The notes under the pieces were generated by a model. That model saw only the letters and a list, made by a program, of their open reading frames with translations. It was not told the DNA's origin and made no database searches. Positions 8,694-17,677 of a DNA stretch of 64,000 bases are shown one piece after another (the stretch's first letter is position 1; each line of letters starts with the position of its first letter). Source of the stretch: Thermodesulfomicrobium sp. WS (lineage in GTDB: Bacteria; Desulfobacterota; Desulfovibrionia; Desulfovibrionales; Desulfomicrobiaceae); assembly GCF_027925145.1 (NCBI RefSeq), contig NZ_AP027130.1, positions 1,612,001 to 1,676,000 on the forward strand. Reading direction: 5' to 3'. The position numbers were made by a program, and so were the translations under genes.

Positions 8694-10465
8694 GAGGCAT
8701 TCTCCTCGGAAGCCCGCAAACGCGCCGCCTCTAAAATGGCCTGGGCGCGCCGCCGCCCCAGACCAAGGGCCAGCAAATCCTCCTCCGTAGCGCCCGCAAG
8801 CTCAGCGATCCGAGCAAAGCGCTGGCGCAGGGCTGCGGCGGTCTTCGCCCCCACCCCGGGCAGGGATTCCAGTTCGGAAGCCAGGCCTCCCCGACGGCTT
8901 GCCCGCTGCCCGGAAAGGACAAAACGGTGGGCAGCATCCCGCACCCGCTGCAAAAAAAGGAGTTCCGGCGAACCCGGACGCAAGGGCAAGGGGTTCTTGC
9001 GGCCGGGCACAACGGCGCGGTCCTCCAGCTCGCCGGCCCGGCGGCTCGGCCCCTTGGCCACGCCCACAATGGCGCAGCCCACCTCGCCCAAGACACGGGC
9101 TACCGCCGCCACCTGGCCCTGGCCACCATCCACCACCACGAGATCCGGCCAAGGCGGTCCCGCGGCCAAGCGGCGCTGCGCCCACAGGGTAAGCGCCCGC
9201 AGATCGTCGCCCGTGCCCTCGGCTTCCGGCAGGGCGTAGTGGCGGTAGTGCTGGGGCACCGGGGCGCCGTCCTCGAACACCACCATACCTGCCCGCACCC
9301 CGTGCCCCTGGAGGTGTGAGATATCCACCCCTTCCACCCGCCGCACCTGCCGACCAGGGCCGACCACCGCCTCCCATGCAAGCTGCCGTGGCGCTGCCGT
9401 GGCTTCCCGGGCATTGGCTTGGGCCATGCGCATAAGCCCCCGCAGCCGCGTCCCCCGCATGGAGCGTAGCCGCACCGGGTGCCCGGCAAGCTCCGCCACG
9501 GCCTCCACCACCGTGGCGGGCAGCGCCGGCTCCGCCATTACGGCTGGCGGAATGAGGCGGCCACCGGCATAGAATTGCACCACCGCCGCCTGCAGGGCCT
9601 CGTCAGGCCCCGAAGCCGGCACCCGAAAGCGGCTCGCCCCCAATACCCGGCCCTGACGCACATACACCACGGCAACACCGACACTCTCCGCGGTTGGCAC
9701 CGCACACCACACGTCCAAATCTTCCTCCAAGCCCGGTGCAACCACGGCCTGCCCCTCCACCGTGGCCTCGATGGCCCGAATCTGGTCACGCAGCTGCGCT
9801 GCCCGCTCAAAGGCCAAGGCTTGCGAAGCCTCGTGCATCTCGCGGCGCAACCGGGACAGCAATTCCGCGCTGTTCCCGCTGAGAAAAAGCTCCACCTGCC
9901 GCACCAAGGCGGCATATTCTTCCTGGGGGACTTCGAAACAGCACGGGGCCAGACAGCGCCCTATGTGATATTGCAGGCAGGGACGCACCCGATTGGCAAA
10001 TACCGTGTCCCGGCATTTGCGCAGCATAAAAAGACGATCGATGATGCGGCGGGTATGGCGGGCTGCAAGGGCCGATGTGTAGGGACCAAAATAAGAAATG
10101 CCCGGCGACTTGTGCATCCGGCGTACGATGCGAAGTGCAGGATACGGATGCCTGTGATCGATGGCAAAGAGCAGATAGTTTTTATCGTCCCGTAAAACGA
10201 TATTATATTTAGGCCGATGGGTTTTGATGAGGCTTGCTTCGAGGAGCAAGGCCTCTTTTTCCGTGGCCGTGCAGATGGTCTCCAAACTTTCCGCACGCCG
10301 CAGCATGGCCTGGGTCTTCATGGGAAGACGCGCAAGGGCAGTGTACGAGGCCAGCCGACGCCGCAGGTCCTTGGCCTTGCCCACATAGAGCACTTCCTGC
10401 CCGGGAGCGCGAAAGAGATACACGCCAGGCTGCGAAGGATATTGCGTCGGATCGACCAAATACAT
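8690..10465 (-). CDS. uvrC: UvrABC excinuclease subunit C
   Basis: 591 residues. The N-terminal GIY-YIG nuclease domain reads GVYLFRAPGQEVLYVGKAKD, with the following catalytic RRRLASY helix. Further on are the Cys-bearing linker, a UVR UvrB-binding motif, the RNase H-like second nuclease with VDISHLQG and VVDGGQGQ, and C-terminal helix-hairpin-helices (SLPGVGAKTA). It makes the dual incision in nucleotide excision repair. The ATG at 10465 directly precedes the conserved YLVDPTQYPSQPGVY start, and a GGGGGG Shine-Dalgarno lies upstream within a hairpin. An upstream in-frame extension is proline/arginine-rich and not family-like. Confidence 0.95.
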   Translation of the reverse strand: MYLVDPTQYPSQPGVYLFRAPGQEVLYVGKAKDLRRRLASYTALARLPMKTQAMLRRAESLETICTATEKEALLLEASLIKTHRPKYNIVLRDDKNYLLFAIDHRHPYPALRIVRRMHKSPGISYFGPYTSALAARHTRRIIDRLFMLRKCRDTVFANRVRPCLQYHIGRCLAPCCFEVPQEEYAALVRQVELFLSGNSAELLSRLRREMHEASQALAFERAAQLRDQIRAIEATVEGQAVVAPGLEEDLDVWCAVPTAESVGVAVVYVRQGRVLGASRFRVPASGPDEALQAAVVQFYAGGRLIPPAVMAEPALPATVVEAVAELAGHPVRLRSMRGTRLRGLMRMAQANAREATAAPRQLAWEAVVGPGRQVRRVEGVDISHLQGHGVRAGMVVFEDGAPVPQHYRHYALPEAEGTGDDLRALTLWAQRRLAAGPPWPDLVVVDGGQGQVAAVARVLGEVGCAIVGVAKGPSRRAGELEDRAVVPGRKNPLPLRPGSPELLFLQRVRDAAHRFVLSGQRASRRGGLASELESLPGVGAKTAAALRQRFARIAELAGATEEDLLALGLGRRRAQAILEAARLRASEENAS

Positions 10466-10471
10466 CAAGCC

Positions 10472-10499
10472 CCCCCTGTCTCGGTCATCAGACCGGGGG
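10472..10499 (-). promoter_or_regulatory. Hairpin covering the uvrC ribosome-binding site
   Basis: CCCCCTGTCT (10472-10481) and AGACCGGGGG (10490-10499) pair with one mismatch around an eight-base loop. On the minus-strand transcript the downstream arm contains the G-rich Shine-Dalgarno of uvrC. Folding would hide it unless an upstream ribosome opens the stem. Seen as an inverted repeat; regulation is inference. Confidence 0.4.
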
Positions 10500-10544
10500 A
10501 CTTGTGCCTGGGGGAGGCAAAGGGGGTCAAGGCCCAAGAGGGGC

Positions 10545-10865
10545 CTAGCCGCGGCGATCCACGGCAACGGCGGCGCCGGTCACCAGGCCGGCGCCGACTC
10601 GATATCCCTGCGCCCGCTTGCCGTGCTGACGCACTGCAGCCAATTGCCCCTCCAAGGCATGGCGCAATGCCTGGGCCTGCGCCTGAAGATGGGCCTGGGT
10701 GCGGGCCATGGCCGCAAAAGGCAAGGCCTCGCCGTGCGCCAAGGCGGTCTCGAGCAATTGGAGGCGCTGCCGCGCCAAGGCAGCGGCCACAGCCTCCTTT
10801 CCTTGGGCCAACGCCTCTTCCTCAGCCCGGGCCAACTCCTCCCAGCGCACCACGGTCTCAACCAT
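10545..10865 (-). CDS. Small helical protein of unknown function
   Basis: A 106-residue protein, almost entirely alpha-helical and rich in Ala, Glu, Gln and Leu (start MVETVVRWEELARAEEEALA). It looks like one long coiled coil with a short glycine/alanine C-terminal tail. The ATG overlaps the end of the upstream 201-residue gene by eight bases, so both are likely co-translated. The size and helical character recall small chaperones such as FliT or FlgN, but no signature confirms this and no flagellar gene is nearby. I do not recognise it. Confidence 0.6.
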   Translation of the reverse strand: MVETVVRWEELARAEEEALAQGKEAVAAALARQRLQLLETALAHGEALPFAAMARTQAHLQAQAQALRHALEGQLAAVRQHGKRAQGYRVGAGLVTGAAVAVDRRG

Positions 10866-11463
10866 GGGCAACCGCCTTCATGCTCTCCCGCAACTGCGCC
10901 ACCACGGCCTTGGTCTTTTCCACCAAGGGGAGAAATTCGTATTCCAAAAGGTCTGCGAGCAAAATCCAGTCTTCGTTTTCCTGAATCTCGATCATCTCGG
11001 AAAACAAAGCGGAGAGATCCTTCACAGACTGCTCGAATGCAGGCAGCTCCTGCAAAGAAAACTCTGCACGCAGTACACCAACCATATTGAGGAAATTACG
11101 GCATACTTCCGTGAGATCCGAATACATCTCCAGAGCAGAGCCATCATCGGCCAAACGGAAAAGTTCTGCTGTGCGTTTGGCGGCTTTCTGCATCAAGGAA
11201 ATGACTTTGTAGAGTTCCCTGGCGATACTCATCCCCATTTCCGTTACGGAAATCGAGACGACTTCCACTTTGTCCACAAAAGAGATATCGACGTCTTCGG
11301 CCTGGTGCGGATAGATTTCCGAAAATGCCTCACCGTTGACAAAGACATCGGTGACAATCCGGCCCTGCATGCGGCCATCTTCCATGACCCGCTCCAGCAC
11401 CTGTTCGAGGTTGGCAAACTGCTTGAGTTCCAAGGACGACTGCTGGCCATCCACAATAATCAT
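10858..11463 (-). CDS. Conserved hypothetical protein, mostly helical
   Basis: 201 residues. The first 80 have beta-like character (IIVDGQQSSLEL, then a segment with DVFVNGEAF and DVDISFVDKVEVVS). The rest is helical and acidic. No membrane span, signal peptide or cysteine motif is visible. AGGAGGAAG is ideally placed before the ATG at 11463. It sits 41 bases after a family 9 glycosyltransferase and overlaps a small coiled-coil gene, in a five- or six-gene minus-strand run. Function is not recognised; a role with the glycosyltransferase is only a neighbourhood guess. Confidence 0.65.
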   Translation of the reverse strand: MIIVDGQQSSLELKQFANLEQVLERVMEDGRMQGRIVTDVFVNGEAFSEIYPHQAEDVDISFVDKVEVVSISVTEMGMSIARELYKVISLMQKAAKRTAELFRLADDGSALEMYSDLTEVCRNFLNMVGVLRAEFSLQELPAFEQSVKDLSALFSEMIEIQENEDWILLADLLEYEFLPLVEKTKAVVAQLRESMKAVAHG

Positions 11464-11504
11464 GACTTCCTCCTGGCGGCAAAAGGTTCTGGGACTGGCA
11501 AGCG

Positions 11505-13040
11505 CTATTCAAGCTTGATGCCAACCACGGTCGCCATGGCCTGGAGCATGTCCCGGAAACGGCGCGAACGCCCCGCAAGGGCCCGCAAATCCTGTTGGCT
11601 GCGCCAGGTCAGCTGCCAGAGTACCCCCAGGGGAGCGAGCTCCGGTACGGCGAGCAACGTGTCTTCCACCCGCTGGCAATGGGGCATGAGCTTGCGGCCC
11701 AGGGAGGCTGCGCCGTGCAAGGCCAAGGCCTCGGCCTGGGCTGCCACGACGGCAAGAAACCCTGCGGCCGCCGGTAAACCCTTGCGCAGCCGCGCTGGCG
11801 CCGACTCCATGGCCTGCGGCTGGGCAAGGAGCGGAAGGTCGTCAAGAAATTGGCGATACAGGGGCCGCACCATGGCGGTCCACTGCGGCCGCCACAGGCA
11901 GCCGTGTCCGGAGAGGGATTCAAGGTCCCAAAAGCCCGCCGCGTCCCGCGTCACCCGCCACACCCGGGCCCCAGGCGGACCCGATGCCGGCCAGTGCCCA
12001 TGTTCCACCCATTGGGCCACGGCCATGCCGACCTCCGTTCCCGGGAGATGGCCGCGGCAGGCGCGCTCGTGCGGGCAGGGGGTTCCGAAGGCGCATGGGT
12101 GGCAGTCCAGATCCGGTTCCAGGCAGATGGTCCCCTCCTGGGCGGGGCCGGTGTCCCACGGCTGGGCCGTGGCCAAAAAGATCGCCACCACCGGCACCCC
12201 CAAGCCGGCAGCCAGATGCATGGTCCCGGTGTCGTTGGTCAAAAGCGCCTGGCACTGGGCAAGGACCGCCGCCAATTGGCCAAGGTCTGTCTGTCCCACC
12301 AGGCTTGTGCAGGGAAAATCCGCCAGGGCCAAAAATTGCTCTGCCAAAGGGCGCTCGCCCCCTGCGCCCACCAGAACCGGCATGCGGCCGCTTTCGGCAT
12401 ATATGGCGCGTGCCGCAGCCACAAAGCTCGCCACCGGGTAACGCCGGGATGGGTGACTGGCCCCCAGTTGGATGGCCACCCGCCCCGCCGCCCACGGAGC
12501 AAGCGCCGGCGTCTCTTGAGGAGGGGCGGCAAGGCGCGAATGTACCGGAGGCGCAACCCCACTCATACGCGCCATGATATCCACGAGGTTGAATGGACTG
12601 CAGCCGCGATGGGCGGAGACCGCCTGGAGAAAATCCGCCCACCTGGTGGTGGCATAGCCAAAGCCCTGGCTGTCCACCACAAAGCCATCCTGCGCCGCTC
12701 CGGCGGTCTCGGCCAAAAAACGGGAAAGCAGACGGGAAGATACCGTGGGCGTCAGATTGATGACCCGTTGCGGGGAAAAGGCGCGTACCGCCTCCTGCAA
12801 CCGCCCGAGTTGCCGCAGGGCATCCGGCCAACAGCGATCCATCTGCGCCAAGAGCCCTGCCCCGGGCAGGACGAAGACCGCATCCAGCCCCGCAAGGAGC
12901 CGGGCTGCATCGGCGAAGGCATCCACGCATACCAACCCCACCGCACTCCCCTGCTCCCGCAGACCGTGAATTACTCCTTGGGTTTGGATGAGGTCGCCAA
13001 AACGGGTGAGGTTGAGCACCAAGGTGCGGCCAGAGCTCAT
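11505..13040 (-). CDS. Family 9 glycosyltransferase (heptosyltransferase-like)
   Basis: 511 residues. The N-terminus LVLNLTRFGDLIQTQGVIHGL matches the ADP-heptose:LPS heptosyltransferase fold (WaaC/WaaF, GT9). The donor-site half contains VAIQLGASHPSRRYP and TSLVGQTDL followed by LLTNDTGTMHLAAGLGVPVVAIF, the family's TNDxGxMH motif. The C-terminal 150 residues go beyond a typical WaaF length of about 350 and are an extra helical domain. The start overlaps the stop of the upstream zinc-knuckle/TPR gene by four bases. The acceptor is unknown: LPS core, or a protein if linked to the unusual neighbours. Confidence 0.82.
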   Translation of the reverse strand: MSSGRTLVLNLTRFGDLIQTQGVIHGLREQGSAVGLVCVDAFADAARLLAGLDAVFVLPGAGLLAQMDRCWPDALRQLGRLQEAVRAFSPQRVINLTPTVSSRLLSRFLAETAGAAQDGFVVDSQGFGYATTRWADFLQAVSAHRGCSPFNLVDIMARMSGVAPPVHSRLAAPPQETPALAPWAAGRVAIQLGASHPSRRYPVASFVAAARAIYAESGRMPVLVGAGGERPLAEQFLALADFPCTSLVGQTDLGQLAAVLAQCQALLTNDTGTMHLAAGLGVPVVAIFLATAQPWDTGPAQEGTICLEPDLDCHPCAFGTPCPHERACRGHLPGTEVGMAVAQWVEHGHWPASGPPGARVWRVTRDAAGFWDLESLSGHGCLWRPQWTAMVRPLYRQFLDDLPLLAQPQAMESAPARLRKGLPAAAGFLAVVAAQAEALALHGAASLGRKLMPHCQRVEDTLLAVPELAPLGVLWQLTWRSQQDLRALAGRSRRFRDMLQAMATVVGIKLE

Positions 13041-15631
13041 TTCCCCCTCAATACGGCGTCACGATACGCCTCGAAGCGGCTGGAGGCACGCAAGGCCGTA
13101 AGCACCACGGCAACAAAGCTGAACACCAGGATGCACACGTTGAGCACCTGCCAGCGATCGGCGTGGACCACCTGCCCCAAGGCCGTTCCCGGCGGCACCA
13201 GCAGCGCAAGACCAAAGGCCACCGCCGCGGCGACGAGTAGGGCACCAATTTCAAAGACCAAAAGATACCGGCCCGCCAAAAGCAAAAAGAGGGTCCCATT
13301 GCGCACCCCCTGCAGCCATAAGAGCTGACGTTCCAGAAACTCCAACCCTGCTTCCGCCTGGTTGAGGGCCTCGTGCCCCTGATGAAATTTTTCCGGCACA
13401 TGGAGATCCAACTGGTTGACGAGATCCAAGTTGGTGACACATTGATTGAAGACTTTGGTGAACTTGGTGAGCATGGATGGAAATGGAAACCATGAAGCTT
13501 CTCGGCGAATTTGATGCAACCGTTCAAGGACAGACTCGCGTTTTTGATACATCTCTTCGATATCTTTTTTTACCCTTTCTTGAATATCGTTCTTTACGGA
13601 CAAAGCACCATAAATTATCTTTGAAAATGCAACATAATTGTTTATGCCAACATACGAAGAGATAGACTGAATGCGATCATAAAAAGTTTTATAGGAAGGA
13701 TGATTCTCCGGCAGCCACTGCTTCAATAAGTCATTGATATTTTTTACACTACCGACGATTTCTTCTTTCTTCGATTGCGCATCGCTCCATAAATCCCATA
13801 ACATTGCATGAAGATGCGTTCTTCCGGATTCCAACTCTGGATCTAAAAGCAGCATGGAAAATATATCCGGATCTTGGGAAACAATTTCGCGGAAAAATCC
13901 GAGCGCCTCGTTGATAAAACCACTTTTGAGCATGCATACCGCTTGGCGATACTTTGCGGCGAAAAATCTGGGCGATTCCCGATGGGCTCTGGAGTAAAAG
14001 CGGATGGCGTCGGTATAGTCCCCGACGATTTCCCGCAGCCGCCCCAAAAGCAGTAGCATAAAAGAACGTTGCAGCGGAGTGTAGGCCAAAGAAAGGGCTT
14101 CTTCCCAAAATTCCGCCGCCCGTTTGGAATCATCGCGCTCCATGGACAAGAAACCGAGCAGCACCCGAGGCTGGTAATTGCGCCGAGCACGCACCAGCGC
14201 CTGATCCAGCCGCTCCAAGGCCCGTTCCGGATTGCCGGTGCGCAGGCTTTCCAAGGCCTGAAGCACAGTATCGTCCACAGCGCCTCCGGAATCCTCGATA
14301 CCGCGAGGCCAGTCTTTGCCTCGGGCACGCCACACCATCTGGGCCATGCGCAGCTGCAGGTGCACGGACACGTCGAACACGGCCTGCACCACCACGGCTT
14401 CCGGGCTTCGATCCGCCAAAAGGTCCCCGAGGGTCGCCAGCGGGTCTTCACCCAACGCCTTCTCCAGGCGCTCCATGACGGCCGGCATCTCCGCCAAGTC
14501 CATGCGCGCCACCCGCGCCAAGGCCGAGACCTGCAGGTTGCCAGGGAAGAGACGCTTACTGGGACACTGCGCCGGGGTATGGTTCCGCATGCCGCAATAA
14601 AAGCAGGGTCTGCGGCCTCCCGCCACCAAACTTGCGGGCAAAAAGATGTTCAGCGTGCCGTGCACCCGGCTGGCTCCCCGCGACAAAAGCACCACTTGGA
14701 ACAAATCCGTGACCTTGGTGTTTTTCAGGGAGTAGCGGCAGTCTACCGCCTGGATGCGGGAATCCGCCAATTGGAAGACCGTGACCAAAGGCGCATGCAC
14801 GGCATTGGGCTCGAGCTGCTCCCAAATATGGCGGATGCGCCGCGGCAAGTCCGGGGTAAAGCTCAAGTCCATGGACTCCACAAAAAGGTATACACACGGC
14901 CACAGGGCCTGCTGGTTGTCTTCCAGCAGCGCGAGGATATCGAAGAGCACGGCGCGCATCTTCTCCAAGGAAGAGATGCGCAGTACCAGGGCGAGGTCCT
15001 CCCCTTGCAGATAGGCCACCTTGTTCTTGGAAAGGATGGGCTCCAAGCGCTCGAAATGATCCCGCCATCCCTTACCGGTACGCTTGTCGTCGCGGGCGCC
15101 CAAGGGCCGGATCAAGCCCAGCCATTGGAGATTGACCGTGGGCGTGAGCTGATCGCTCGCTCCGAGGTCAAACCACTCGCCCGGCAGGCCATCCGTGGAG
15201 GCGGTTTGTTTGAAGGCCACGCCCGGCAGGCTGCGGCCCTGTTCCCGCAGCCGGGCATTGACCCGAATGATCATGCGCTTGGGAAAATCGAAGGAAATAC
15301 CGGCCAACTCCGGCTTGATATTGAGGGATTGGCTGAGGTTCTCGTCGACCACCAAGCTGGCGTCGAAGACGATGAGGGCCGTGGACGCCGCATGGAGCCG
15401 GGACCAATTGTGCAGGCGGATCAGACCGAAGAGCACGCTGATATTGGGAAAAAACCACAGCGCTTGCTGGGGCTCCTCCACCAGTGACCAGCCGCCGGCC
15501 TCGGAAAGGGACTGAAAAAACGTCGAGGCGAGCTCCTGACCGTGCACCACCCAACAGGCAAAACCATTGCACACCAAGCGGGCCCGGCCAGGCTGGGGAA
15601 TCTTCTCGAGCAAGGCTGCAAGACGAGGCAT
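13037..15631 (-). CDS. Large TPR membrane protein with CCHC zinc knuckle, unknown function
   Basis: 864 residues. The first 330 have no recognised fold. A compact C-x2-C-x4-H-x4-C zinc knuckle follows at Cys343, Cys346, His351 and Cys356. Residues about 455-600 carry TPR-like repeats (PERALERLDQAL, DYTDAIRFYSRAHRESP), then a charged coiled coil (about 680-720). Two membrane spans lie near the C-terminus (about 780-815 and 830-852). GGAGGAGAC precedes the ATG. It is coupled by overlap to a GT9 glycosyltransferase. Codons between about 13,480 and 14,050 are visibly AT-richer than the rest, suggesting a mosaic. Function is not recognised. Confidence 0.7.
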   Translation of the reverse strand: MPRLAALLEKIPQPGRARLVCNGFACWVVHGQELASTFFQSLSEAGGWSLVEEPQQALWFFPNISVLFGLIRLHNWSRLHAASTALIVFDASLVVDENLSQSLNIKPELAGISFDFPKRMIIRVNARLREQGRSLPGVAFKQTASTDGLPGEWFDLGASDQLTPTVNLQWLGLIRPLGARDDKRTGKGWRDHFERLEPILSKNKVAYLQGEDLALVLRISSLEKMRAVLFDILALLEDNQQALWPCVYLFVESMDLSFTPDLPRRIRHIWEQLEPNAVHAPLVTVFQLADSRIQAVDCRYSLKNTKVTDLFQVVLLSRGASRVHGTLNIFLPASLVAGGRRPCFYCGMRNHTPAQCPSKRLFPGNLQVSALARVARMDLAEMPAVMERLEKALGEDPLATLGDLLADRSPEAVVVQAVFDVSVHLQLRMAQMVWRARGKDWPRGIEDSGGAVDDTVLQALESLRTGNPERALERLDQALVRARRNYQPRVLLGFLSMERDDSKRAAEFWEEALSLAYTPLQRSFMLLLLGRLREIVGDYTDAIRFYSRAHRESPRFFAAKYRQAVCMLKSGFINEALGFFREIVSQDPDIFSMLLLDPELESGRTHLHAMLWDLWSDAQSKKEEIVGSVKNINDLLKQWLPENHPSYKTFYDRIQSISSYVGINNYVAFSKIIYGALSVKNDIQERVKKDIEEMYQKRESVLERLHQIRREASWFPFPSMLTKFTKVFNQCVTNLDLVNQLDLHVPEKFHQGHEALNQAEAGLEFLERQLLWLQGVRNGTLFLLLAGRYLLVFEIGALLVAAAVAFGLALLVPPGTALGQVVHADRWQVLNVCILVFSFVAVVLTALRASSRFEAYRDAVLRGK

Positions 15632-15768
15632 GTCTCCTCCGGGGGCATTGACGCAATGCGCGCCTGCTCAAGGCTCATGACACGGGACCTATGGCCTGGG
15701 CAAGAGCACCTTGACGGCTTGCCCCATCCCGCCTACCCGCCCTCCATGACCACCATTGAGGTATGCTG

Positions 15769-16632
15769 ATGTTCCCGACATTTCCAGATGTTGCCCAAAA
15801 ACACCTGCACCAGCTCATTGCCATCGCCCTCGAAGAAGACGGCCCGGATGCCACAAGCCAGGCGGTGTTCCACCCTGAAGACACCCTCACCGCCAGCCTG
15901 GTGGCCAAGGCGGACGCGGTGATCGCGGGACTGCCTCTCGTGGATCTGGTGTTGGGCGCCACCGGCGCTCCCTACCACCTGACGCTTTTTGCCCGCGACG
16001 GCGAGCGCGTCGCTTCCGGCACCGAACTTGCCCGCATCCACGGGCAAGCGCAGGGCATCCTCAAGGCGGAGCGTGTCCTGCTCAACTTCCTGTGCCACCT
16101 CTGTGGAGTCGCCACGCTCACCCGCGCCTTTGTGGATGCCGTGGCCGGCACCGGCGTGCGCATCCTCGACACCCGCAAGACCACGCCGGGCATGCGCTTC
16201 CTCGAGAAGTACGCCGTGCGCATGGGCGGCGGCACCAATCACCGCATGGGCCTTGGCGACATGCTCATGCTCAAGGATAACCACATCGACCGCGCCGGCT
16301 CCATGACCGCAGCGGCCAAGGCGCTCCGCGCCGTCTACGGCCACAGCCTGCCCTTGGAAATCGAATGCCGCACCCTGGCCCATGTGGAAGAGGCCCTCGC
16401 CATCGGCCCGGAGCGCATCATGCTCGACAACATGGACCGAGCCACGCTGAAGCAAGCCATCGCTCGTATCGCCGGCCAGGTGGAGACAGAAGTGAGCGGA
16501 AACGTCACCCTGGCTACGGTACGCGCCATCGCCGAACTGGGCCCCACCTACATTTCCGTGGGCGCCCTCACCCATTCCGCGCCGGCCGCAGACCTGTCGC
16601 TGCGCATCACGTTTCCCAAGGAGACCACATGA
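15769..16632 (+). CDS. nadC: Nicotinate-nucleotide pyrophosphorylase (carboxylating)
   Basis: 287 residues of the NadC fold. It has the LNFLCHLCGVATLT segment, the quinolinate and phosphoribosyl site DTRKTTPGMR, the EKYAVRMGGGTNHRMGL stretch, LKDNH, the EIECRTL strand and a C-terminal ISVGALTHSA barrel turn. It converts quinolinate and PRPP to nicotinate mononucleotide. The ATG at 15769 is about nine bases after GAGG; one two codons earlier is too close. It overlaps nadA by four bases. nadB, the first gene of the pathway, lies 9 kb away beyond the signalling island. Confidence 0.95.
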   Translation: MFPTFPDVAQKHLHQLIAIALEEDGPDATSQAVFHPEDTLTASLVAKADAVIAGLPLVDLVLGATGAPYHLTLFARDGERVASGTELARIHGQAQGILKAERVLLNFLCHLCGVATLTRAFVDAVAGTGVRILDTRKTTPGMRFLEKYAVRMGGGTNHRMGLGDMLMLKDNHIDRAGSMTAAAKALRAVYGHSLPLEIECRTLAHVEEALAIGPERIMLDNMDRATLKQAIARIAGQVETEVSGNVTLATVRAIAELGPTYISVGALTHSAPAADLSLRITFPKETT

Positions 16633-17651
16633 CGAGCCTTGCCCAACAGATCGCCCGCCACCAGCACCGGCTGGCCATCCTCGCCCACCACTACCAGGCG
16701 GACGCCATCGTCGAGCACGCCCATTTTGTGGGCGATTCCCTGGAACTCGCCCGCCAGGTCACGGAACTCGCCGCCGAGCACATCGTGTTCTGCGGGGTGC
16801 ACTTCATGGCGGAAAGTGCGGCCATCCTCGCCCGGCCGGAGCAAAAAGTCCACGCCCCGGTGCTTCAAGCGGGCTGCGTCATGGCCAACATGGCGCCGGC
16901 CCCGCTCGTGGAGGCCGTGCTTGCCCGCCTTACTCGCAGCGGCGCGCGCGTCATTCCGCTGACCTACGTCAACTCCTCGGCAGCCATCAAAGCCGTGGTG
17001 GGGCGCGCCGGCGGGGCAGTATGCACCTCGGCCAACGCCCAACGCATGCTCCAATGGGCCTTGGAGCAGGGCGACTGCGTGCTCTTTCTCCCGGACGCCA
17101 ACCTGGGCGCCAACACCGCCCGGGCCATAGGTCTGCCGCAGACCAGCATAGAACGGCTCGACATCTGCGCAGGCGGACTCCACGTGCCCGCAGCCCAAGC
17201 GGACGTGCGCGTGTACCTGTGGCCCGGATGCTGCGCCGTGCACCACAAGATCCGCCTGGAGGACATCCAGGCGGTGCGCGCGAAGTTTCCCCAGGCGCGC
17301 ATCCTCGTGCACCCCGAGTGCCGACCCGAGGTGGTGGCCGCCGCCGACGGCGCCGGTTCCACCTCGTACCTCATCCGCGAAGCCGCACAAACCCCGGCAG
17401 GCAGCACCCTTGCCATCGGCACCGAAGACAACCTCGTCGCACGCCTTGCCCGCCGCCACCCCGAGGTGCGCATCCTGCCCGTGCGCCGGGTACTGTGCTC
17501 CAACATGGCCAAAACCGATGTCCACGCCCTCACCGCCAAACTCCAAGAGCTCGACACCGCCCAGCCGGTCCGCGTGGACGCGGCGACTGCGGCCGCAGCT
17601 CGCCTCGCCTTGGAGCGCATGCTCACGGCGTGCGCCCCACCGAATCGGTGA
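16629..17651 (+). CDS. nadA: Quinolinate synthase
   Basis: 340 residues of the NadA family, which condenses iminoaspartate (from NadB) with dihydroxyacetone phosphate. The sequence shows LAHHYQADAIVEHAHFVGDSL and the three family Fe-S cysteine regions: GCVMANM (Cys83), YLWPGCCAVH, and VLCSNMAKTD near the end. VNSSAAIKA and FLPDANLGANTA segments are also present. These support a [4Fe-4S] dehydratase-like catalyst. The start overlaps the nadC stop by four bases (ATGA). A small inverted repeat follows the stop. Confidence 0.95.
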   Translation: MTSLAQQIARHQHRLAILAHHYQADAIVEHAHFVGDSLELARQVTELAAEHIVFCGVHFMAESAAILARPEQKVHAPVLQAGCVMANMAPAPLVEAVLARLTRSGARVIPLTYVNSSAAIKAVVGRAGGAVCTSANAQRMLQWALEQGDCVLFLPDANLGANTARAIGLPQTSIERLDICAGGLHVPAAQADVRVYLWPGCCAVHHKIRLEDIQAVRAKFPQARILVHPECRPEVVAAADGAGSTSYLIREAAQTPAGSTLAIGTEDNLVARLARRHPEVRILPVRRVLCSNMAKTDVHALTAKLQELDTAQPVRVDAATAAAARLALERMLTACAPPNR

Positions 17652-17657
17652 GATTGA

Positions 17658-17677
17658 GGCGGCAATTTTTTGCCGCC
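17658..17677. terminator. Hairpin between convergent nadA and sigma-54 regulator
   Basis: GGCGGCAA (17658-17665) and TTGCCGCC (17670-17677) form a perfect eight-base stem with a TTTT loop. There is no T-run beyond it, so it is a weak intrinsic terminator at best. Its position between two convergent stops supports a termination role. It also marks the left boundary of the signalling island. Confidence 0.4.

Noticed and set aside
7734-9239. Plus-strand open frame of 501 codons
   Set aside because: Antisense to pabBC and uvrC, His/Arg/Pro-rich, no motif.
10699-12441. Plus-strand open frame of 580 codons
   Set aside because: Antisense to the GT9 gene and its two neighbours, no family motif.
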